Shown here in pieces: positions 56,425 to 64,000 of a DNA stretch of 64,000 nucleotides; within the stretch, counting starts at the first letter, position 1; each line of letters starts with the position of its first letter. The position numbers and the translations under genes are program-made. The stretch comes from Nicotiana tabacum (Eukaryota; Streptophyta; Magnoliopsida; Solanales; Solanaceae). The stretch lies in contig NC_134093.1 of assembly GCF_000715075.1 (NCBI RefSeq), positions 95,526,826 through 95,590,825 on the forward strand. Direction: 5' to 3'. The notes beneath the pieces were generated by a model that was not told the origin of the DNA, searched no databases, and saw only the letters and a list, made by a program, of their open reading frames with translations.

Positions 56425-56890
56425 TTGTATGATAATTGTATCATAATTGTATTTGAATTGTATCAGACACATCAATGCCTAAAACGTAACTGTATCATAC
56501 TTGTATCACAATTGTATCTAACTTGTATATAGTACATTAATACCCAAAATAATACCCGATACAATACTAATAAATTAATATATAATTATCATATATTTGT
56601 GATACAAACTGTGAAATTCGTCACGAACTCACAATTGCTCGTAACAATGTACAATGAATATACAATTATCATACATTTTTAATACAATTCCTTCAACAAT
56701 TATGATACATATACAATTATAATACAATCGCGATACATTTTTGAAAATTTGTGATACAATTATGATCTTCATCTTCTTCAAGTTTCAATCGCAACTCTAC
56801 ACTAAAAAGCTAATATAATCGTATTATAATTATATTAGTATTGTGTCAAGTATTGTTTTGGATATTGATGTATCATATACAAGTCACGTA
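56425..56890. repeat. Inverted repeat with many ATTGTATCA-type words
   Basis: Arms near 56515-56600 and 56815-56890 are inverted copies (ACTTGTATATAGTACATTAA versus ACTTGTATATGATACATCAA). Between and left of them ATTGTATCA and its complement recur every 10-30 bp. No coding content. Confidence 0.65.
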
Positions 56891-58321
56891 TAATAAAGAT
56901 TTTAGAAAGAAAGAAAACAAGATTCAAAAGTTACCTACAACTTGATTCTAGAGCAATATTTCGAATTTCGTCTGCATTGTATCAATAAGAAAGATAGATT
57001 TTGGGTGATTTGGTAAGAAAGAGGAAAATTGAGTTTGAAAAGCTTTGGAAACGAAAATGAATCGACACTTTGGGGGGATAACAGCGGGTATAAAAATTAA
57101 GAGAGATTTTGGGTGATTATTAAGAGAGAAAATATTTTTGAAATCCTTTGGAAAAGGAACATAATCTTAAATGTAGGGATTATTACAAATGGGGGTGGGT
57201 GTCATGTAACTGATAGGCTAAATTTAAGGGATCTTGAACTTTCATCTTTTTTATGGTTTTGCAAACAACATGATGAAAACAAGTATATAAAAAAAATAGT
57301 TGTTATATGCTAATACGTATACAGAGAACGTAACATAGCAAGTTGATTCAATATCCATTGTCTTCTTAGCCTTCAAATTTGTATTTCAAATCACAATATA
57401 CCTGCAAGTCCTGCATCACTAGTTGCTTAGAATTAGCACGTGATGGACATGGATAATAAGCATAATTTTTCAAGCTCATGAAGGAAATCAAATTAAAATT
57501 ATAAATTAATAAGCCTTATCTTTGAGGAAAATTACATCCTTGGAGTGGTGAACACCACGTTGGTTTTGTTAATTTGTGGTAAATAAATTTCTATTATAGT
57601 ATATGTAGGTAAAAATTCCTTTCTCAAATATGAGAGACTAGGAACCCTTCCAAAATTGATCTTATTTCAAAAAGTCATGGATAATATGAATATTCATATT
57701 GTTCGCATGTTAACCCATTTTTTATCTGCATTAAAAATGAGTCGAGTCTGATATTTTATTCGTTTTGTATTTACCCATTTTGACCCGCTCATATCCGACC
57801 CGACCCATCAGTTTGTCATCACTAGTTTACATACTAGTTATGTGTATTTAACTACAAAAAAAAAGTGTAATCGTAATGTAGGAATTGATTGTGTGGTGAT
57901 TAATAATGACGAAATCTTATGCAATCATTGATTGATAATAAAGAGTTTATTATACAAGAATTTCTTAACTTTAAAGACAAAATGTCTTTAAATAGTTCAA
58001 TTTTCATTTTGTTGATACACGTATTCTTATTTCATATTTTACTATAAACTAATCAAAATAACTTAATTATGCGAGTAATATTTACTATTGCCAATCAAAC
58101 GTTAATGCTTGTGATTATTTTTTCATATGCAGCCAATCATACACAACATTAGTCATGTGACAATTATTTTCTTTTAATGCGGGTTTTTTCACTTGGGTTA
58201 ATTAAGCCAAAACAATCAAACAAACGACCAAAAGGATAATATGCTCAATCTAAAAATTTGGATATCACCTCTCTCCTTATAAAACTAGTTTTATGAAGTG
58301 TTGGGGACGAGATTTGGAGCA

Positions 58322-58508
58322 GAGACGGATCCAGGATTTAAATTCTATGGGTTCAATTTTTAACATTGAATCCATTATATATTTAAAGTTATCGGTTCAA
58401 ATTTATTATTTTTGTAATTTTAATAAATTTTTACACATGAATTTTGACTCCGCGTCAAAAATTATGGGTTCAATTGAACCCGTAACTCTCACACGTGATC
58501 CGCCTCGG
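58322..58508. mobile_element. MITE with GACGGATCCAGG ends
   Basis: GAGACGGATCCAGGATTTA at the left and CACGTGATCCGCCTCGG at the right are inverted; the interior has ATGGGTTCAATTTTTAACA and its relatives. Same type as the copy near 32499 and the fragment near 62958. Confidence 0.6.
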
Positions 58509-60242
58509 TTTGGAGGTCAATCTTTCTCTATTGAGGGTATAATTATTTCATCAATAACAAGTTGGTCAAAATTGAATACTCTTAAGAGTGGTCTCTTCCA
58601 CAGTTCCACGCATCCTTCATCTATAACAAGATAAGAATAAAGACAAATTGTTTCAAACATTAACGATTAGCAGCAATAAACAACTATAATAGCTATGTGG
58701 TCTCTATCAACTCTAGCTAGACTAGTGTATGCATGGGAACCCAAGTAGGAAGCAAAGGTTAATTTCTTCTTATAACGATTGTGTTTTAAGTCAATTTGTC
58801 CACATTTCCTCAACGATTCTATTATGTATTTGATATCTCTACCCGCACAAACTAGTAATTCTGTCTATAAAGGTTTAAACTGATGGAAAAAAATATGAAC
58901 TAAGATTCTTAATTTCTCTAAAATTAGGGATGGCAATGCGGCGGGCTACTTAGCTAAAACTATCAGATTCATTTTTTTTTTTGGCCACTAAGAGGGGCTC
59001 AAGAGGGAGGCTCGTAAAGTGTAAAAATTTATCTGCATCGAGTATTTATACCAAGTCAATGAAATTAAGACATTGTTTTGCATATACCCATTTTAGCACA
59101 CAACCATGGTTAAGTGATATGCATTTTTTATTTTAATTTGTTAATTATTAAGGTTAATTATTTAGTTAGGTGTAAATACTCGGTGTGAATAACTATTTAT
59201 ATTAGTAAAGCATTTGCTTTAGGCCCCTACAATTTTGGGGCTCCAAAAATTTTAAGAATTTGTTTTGGGACCCTTACTGAATTTTATGATATTTTTTTGC
59301 TTTAGTAAAAAAAATTACAAAACTTTATAAAAGAATAAAGAAAGAAAGAAAGAAAGATTGCTTACTTTTTAATAGTAGAAATATTTTATAACTTTCAGTT
59401 AAACTATTCAATCTTCATATTAGAAAATAAATTCTTTTATAACAAGATCCAAGGCAATGTATAACACATGACTAAACATCTTATTAACTTGAATTAATAA
59501 ATACTAATATTACTATGAGATATTTGTTGCAAACTTACATGCTTTATGTCTCATAAGAATATTACACTATAAATATAAAGTACGAAAGAAAAAAAGAAAG
59601 GCGATATAAGTTTTTGGATATGTATATGTATATAATTTAAGGTCTCTTATTAAAATTTAACTTTAGAACACTAATATTATTGAGCCGCCTTTATTACCCA
59701 TTTGTTATGCCACTCACGCCTCGTTTAGCACCCTTCCCCTCCCTTGATTGAATTAACCTCACCCTGTAAAGAAGCCCCTGATTGTGGAGAAGTTCCTATG
59801 GAGCTAATGTAACACCACCCCGTGGAGAAGGAGCAGCAGTCTCCACTGATGGTGTAGAAATAGGAGAAAAAGCCGATGCATGAATTATGTCTGACCACGT
59901 TCACAAATGCGAGGCAGCATTGAATTGTTTAATTTAGTTAGCTTATGATTTAACAATAAATAAAGATGAGAGAATGCTCACATATGTTAGTGTGCAATAA
60001 CTTTTGGAAATTAAAAGGAATGATGAACGGTAGGTTAAGATATACTCTTATTCGTTTTCAATAACCAATGGAGATGTAATTCAAGTGAACTGAAAACCGC
60101 ACTGTTACACTTGAATCCACTTCCAAATGCAATCTGCCAAATTCTGTCACCTATTGCATTCTTCCTTTAGCCTCAATGTAACTCAGTTCATACCACAGTG
60201 AAGATGAAGAAGGGATAACTAAGCTGACACGCCGGAGTTGGC
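58509..60242. other. AT-rich intergenic sequence
   Basis: No gene. GAAAGAAAGAAAGAAA microsatellite near 59338-59356. The strip 59220-59300 (GGCCCCTACAATTTTGGGGC) looks repetitive. Nothing else identified. Confidence 0.4.
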
Positions 60243-60974
60243 TGTTGGAAAATAATGTTTACCCGAAAAACGGATAGAGTTGAATTTGTACGTAGTTCTA
60301 AGGATATGTGGTATAGCTTGATACAAATCGTAGGGATAAATAGAAATATCAAATATGGATTGCAAAGTATGCAAAATAAATAAGGTTGGAAAGAAGATGA
60401 TTTTTAGAACTAAGCACAATGAATCAATTAATGAAGATTAAAAGAATAATCCTTGAATATAGGAGAATATTGTGCTTGAATTACAATGTAAGCAAAAAAT
60501 GCCCTCTACAGAAATGTAGACATCCTCTTTATAGTAGAGGATCCTACTTTAGATATAATTAAAAATACATAGTGGAGAACCCATGATAAATCAGTTTTTC
60601 CCTAATTTCCGCCGAGATTCTCTCCCTTAGTGTGTTTGCAACGGCTCTTGTCTGTGAGCTAGAGCTCGATCGGCCTCGGTGTTGGTCGGTATTGCTTCTA
60701 GAGCTCGATATGGACTCGGGATCAGGTGATGATTCGGACTCGGACCCGGTTGGCCTCTGCCCCTTAAGTTCGAAATCATCTCATCATAGTTCGATTCAGA
60801 CACGAGCTCGATAATGACTTCGAACTCGGAGTTTGACCTATACCCGAAATTTGAAGCTTGTTTGTACCATCTTCGGAACCCATCTCGATATTACGAAATC
60901 TTTCTTCGATCCATTATGTTTCGACCTCGATCAATCGTACGAAAGTCGAAATCTATTTCGACCGTATACAAACA
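60243..60974 (-). repeat. Possible solo LTR
   Basis: A 732-bp stretch from TGTTGGAAAATAATG to CGTATACAAACA with TG...CA ends, rich in CTCGA/TTCGA words (60640-60960). The orientation is chosen because the minus strand starts TGTTTGTATACGGTCG, a familiar Nicotiana LTR start. No target duplication is seen, so the borders are tentative. The plus frame at 60632-60814 is not called a gene. Confidence 0.4.
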
Positions 60975-61084
60975 AAAATATGTGATTTAATAAATTAGAA
61001 CCCATTGTGGGGTGCAACCAGGGAACTATTTCCCACTTTCGTCGCTACTTTGATTCAAAAGTAACCTACTGGTCTGTTACCTGT

Positions 61085-61370
61085 TGAGATATAATATTTT
61101 TAGGTAATAAAAAGTTTGATGTCTTTTATATTTTAAAATTTTAGATAAGATAGTTACTGGATTAATTTAATATAATATCAGAGGTCACTCAAATCTACGT
61201 AGAAATGACACCAGTGTGGCACCCTAGGCAAATCCCACATCGACAAAACACGGGAGAGATGCTGGGTATATAAGTAGACATGCCTTAGACCCTAGTGACG
61301 CGTTTTAAACCCGTGAGGGCCTAGCCCCAGAGCGGACAATATCATTAGCGGGCTGGGCTATTACAACCAG
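61085..61370 (+). mobile_element. LTR-retrotransposon/TRIM-like fragment with TATA box
   Basis: TTTTAGATAAGATAGTTACT then AATATCAGAGG (Met primer-site-like, 61170-61182), followed by ATCCCACATCGAC, GGGTATATAAGTAGACATGC and AGCGGACAATATC. The TATATAAG at 61267-61274 looks like a retrotransposon promoter. Boundaries uncertain. Confidence 0.4.
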
Positions 61371-62957
61371 GTAGCCACTTTAAATGGCTGCTACTTAGGA
61401 ATTAGCCAGTGCGTCTTGAATTTCAGTTTTTCAGTTCAAATTTATAGGACAAAAATATCCTGCATTGTCCTGAAGTTAAGAGTTTTAGTTTAAAGTTTCG
61501 AGATAAAAAATAAATACTGGCTAATCTCTAAATAGCATCCCTGAGAATGAAAATATGTGCACTTGTCCCAAATATTATTGCCACCCAAAAGACAATATTT
61601 TCACATGTTTAGCCCACGAAGGTGTGTTGAGACATATTCACATACTGTATTTCATTCTATATGATACTCTTTTGTTTTTAGTTTGTTCCAAATTAAAAGA
61701 ACAAAACCTTTCTATTTTGAAAATTCTTTGACTTTAAAGTTATTATTTTACATTTAATGACATGTTCTTATAACTATAAGAATATCATGTCATGTTTAAC
61801 ACCACAAGTTCGAAAGGTAACTTTTAGAATTTGTCAAAAGCCTTTCTTTTTTATATTCTATATTCAGTCAAATATTATCATACAAAATAAAAAGGACAGT
61901 AAATATAATTAAGTAGTGAAAAGTGTAATTTCTCTAATAATTTAAACTTTTTGATGGGATAGTCACGAGATTTAATATTATTGACTCGGTGCAGTGTCTG
62001 TCATTCTTGAAGCCTCAACCACCCGCATGGATACAGAAGTGTCCGAAAGCTTGCTTGAAATCAGGAATGTCAAAATTTCCCTTCGGAGTTGAAAATTTTC
62101 CTGCTAATGTGTGAGGAGAAAAAGCAGCTGCTCTGATGCTGGGAGAAGTAAAGGACCAATTATTGTAATGTTTGATTTCAAAGCTTCCCCTGCTATTATC
62201 TGTTGCGACATAATATAACTAAATAATAAAATATCAAATCCTACTGTCACCAAAAATGAAAAAATATTTTCACGTACTTGACCTATACAACAACATACTC
62301 GGTGTATTTTCACAAGTGGAGTATGGGTGTACTTGACCTATGAAATAATATATTACATTACCATAAGGTCTTTGGAAAGGTTATACCAACTTTGCCCTGT
62401 GGATCTTCTTGTTCAAAAACACATCTAAAAGGCCTTATCATCTGCACCTTTGTGTGTTCTAACAACATTCATTAAAAACAAGCAATAATGCTAGAACATT
62501 TTATGTTACTTTTCAACTTGTATTTGTTCACTACCATAGCTGATAAAGATGGAGTTGAAGGTGAACTTCAGCACATTTGGCATGATTCTAGAACCTTTTT
62601 GGAAGAAAGTTTTTATGGTATTTACCCCAATTTGGATGCTCAGTCGAATTTGGATCATTCCAAAAGGGCACGAGGATTCTTTAGGAAGTCTCACATTAGT
62701 TAGGCATAACAGATTTAAGAAAACAGTGGTACTTTCCCAAATTTGAAGAGTGACAACCTTAATTAATTGACTATGACAATGGTTTTTTATTTATTTCCTG
62801 TGATAGATTCTTTGTCTAGCGGATTTGGTGCCCAGTATTATTCATCTAAGTCTTTTCTGCGGTATATAAAAGTTAAACTTGATATAGTAATCACTTCAAA
62901 ATATGCTACCAAGCAATAATAGCTTGTCATATTAATAAGTTTGTTGGCCCCTCCCAA
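61371..62957. other. Unassigned intergenic sequence with one short frame
   Basis: Mostly AT-rich. A plus-strand frame at 62488-62703 (71 codons, GVEGELQHIWHDSRTFLEES) has protein-like composition but no known domain; it may be an exon scrap. A piece near 61905-61985 resembles the TRIM-like LTR end of 61085. Confidence 0.3.
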
Positions 62958-63180
62958 AGGCGGATCCACGATATAGGAAGATGGGTGCATATTACAAAAG
63001 GCGAATTCAGAATATTAATTTTACAAGTTCAACTTTTAGTTCTTACTATTGCACCTATTACACTCCTTAAATTATAAGTTTCCTTTCTTTTTTTTAAAGT
63101 AGTGATTTACTATCATCTAGATTTGTACTCCGTGTGGAAAATATTGGAATTAATTGGACTCACTTATTATATGCTACACC
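62958..63180. mobile_element. MITE-like fragment (GGCGGATCCACG type)
   Basis: AGGCGGATCCACGATATAGG and TTGTACTCCGTGTGG resemble the GGATCCAGGATTT family at 58322. The right end is not resolved. Confidence 0.4.
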
Positions 63181-63924
63181 ATCCATTACAACTAATTTTA
63201 ATATACATATTTCGTTTAATCATATAAGATTTTAAGATGACAAAAGAAAAATAGGAGTTTCAGTGGGTGTGAATTTTTTAAAAAATAAACCAAACGAAGA
63301 AAGAAAAAAGTAGTACTTGATTAATACACAAAATTGACACCAGACATGACCATCTCCCGTAGGCGCCTAGTTCTATAAGAAAAAGAAAAAAAAAGATTGA
63401 TATAAGATTTGAACTCGCAACTTCACATGCAGAGGTGTATCCGATAATCATCGCATGATATATGATACTTTGAGCTTGAATGTGCCCCGTGGACCTTCCC
63501 CTAGATACACCCCTGCCCCCTTCTATGCCCACAACTGCGACTTTTAAAACAAGTCACTTTAATATTTTTTAAACTAGTTTAATGGAATTTCACATTTTGG
63601 GACGGCGTATTTCTCTTGCCCTTTTGGTACAAACTTAATCATTTCCAGTTTCCTTGGACAAGGAGAAGCAATTTTGCACAGTTTGTTTTGTTTAGGCAGT
63701 AAATAAAAACAAGCTTAAAGCAGTTCCAAACTTCCAATCAATCAAACAAATTATATGGATCAAATCAACTTCTATATCATATTCTCTATGCTGCAACAAA
63801 CACCTTGACAACCAGAATTACGTTTATATTTTAATTTTCACGGACTATGTTCTCCGAAAAAGTCAATATCAGGCAATTATATGCCTTTCGATTTACCACG
63901 GGGAGTAGTCATGCGATGCAAATG
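63181..63924. other. Intergenic sequence, nothing recognised
   Basis: AT-rich. GTATCCGATAATCATCGCAT and CCTAGATACACCCCTG near 63435-63515 may be repeat remnants. The minus frame at 63278-63532 has no domain. Confidence 0.35.
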
Positions 63925-63928
63925 AATA

Positions 63929-64000
63929 TAGGGTGTACGCAGCCTTACCCCTGTTATGAGAAGGTAGAGAGGTTGTTACTGATCTGTTGTTCAACACCAT
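63929..64000 (-). mobile_element. RTE/SINE tail at the window edge
   Basis: GGGTGTACGCAGCCTTACCC and GGTAGAGAGGTTGTTACTGA match the LINE tails at 44800 and 48450. It continues beyond the window. Confidence 0.6.

Larger units (their letters stand above)
55576..57833. mobile_element. Possible 2.2-kb non-autonomous DNA transposon
   Basis: The left edge AGTAATGGCAAAATGGATAA and the right edge CCCATCAGTTTGTCATCACT are inverted relatives, and the subterminal text on both sides concerns ATTATCCAT and CCCATTTTGACCCG words, typical of a common plant hAT-like type (GGGGTGGCAAA...TTTGCCACCCC). No transposase found. A MITE and an inverted repeat lie inside. No target duplication confirmed. Confidence 0.35.

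Noticed and set aside
62488..62703. A small gene of 71 codons
   Set aside because: No domain, no convincing splice or promoter context; kept only as an unassigned frame.

Overview
This is a plant nuclear window, most likely Solanaceae and probably Nicotiana. That placement rests on recognising repeat families by eye (Tekay-type Ty3/gypsy LTRs ending GGGTCGTGACA, RTE LINE tails of the GGTAGGGGTAAGGTCTGCGTA type, the CTCCCTCCGTTTCAATT MITE), not on a search. There is one recognisable host gene. Almost everything else is nested or decayed transposable elements.

Region 1 (1-31.6 kb) is a retrotransposon nest. A Tekay-clade gypsy element (A, + strand, 3' half only, 2.8-kb LTR ending at 4386) lies inside a minus-strand Ty1/copia element (4387-7152). 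Then come an LTR fragment (7153-7602), an almost complete minus-strand Tekay element (B, 7603-17572), a rearranged LTR made of two tandem segments (C1/C2, 17573-20154), and a non-autonomous minus-strand LTR element (E, 20241-26136) with a perfect 5-bp target duplication, sitting inside the degraded gag of an older element (F). Last is a Tekay fragment (D, 28246-31598) embedded in a ~43-bp minisatellite. All coding regions here are broken.

Region 2 (33.7-55.3 kb) is one plus-strand gene for a five-KH-domain RNA-binding protein (HEN4/At4g18375-like). Seven coding exons join in frame to 713 codons. Exons 1-4 are compact. Introns 4 (5.2 kb) and 6 (10.8 kb) are swollen by RTE LINEs, MITEs, tRNA-type SINEs, L1 relics and a TRIM-like relic, many with clear target-site duplications.

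Region 3 (55.3-64 kb) holds MITEs, a probable 2.2-kb DNA transposon, LTR fragments and unassigned AT-rich sequence.

The main unexplained signal is in the Tekay-type LTRs. All of them carry, at equivalent positions, (i) an array of 10-bp words of the form CGC-N4-GCG set in pairs exactly 20 bp apart, with a lineage-specific N4 (GTTC/GAAC, GATC, or ACCT/AGAA/AGAT/TTCT), and (ii) a hairpin whose loop (sense AGGTGACGAG) is fixed while its stem has been replaced with pairing kept. Neither is explained by the usual LTR parts list.
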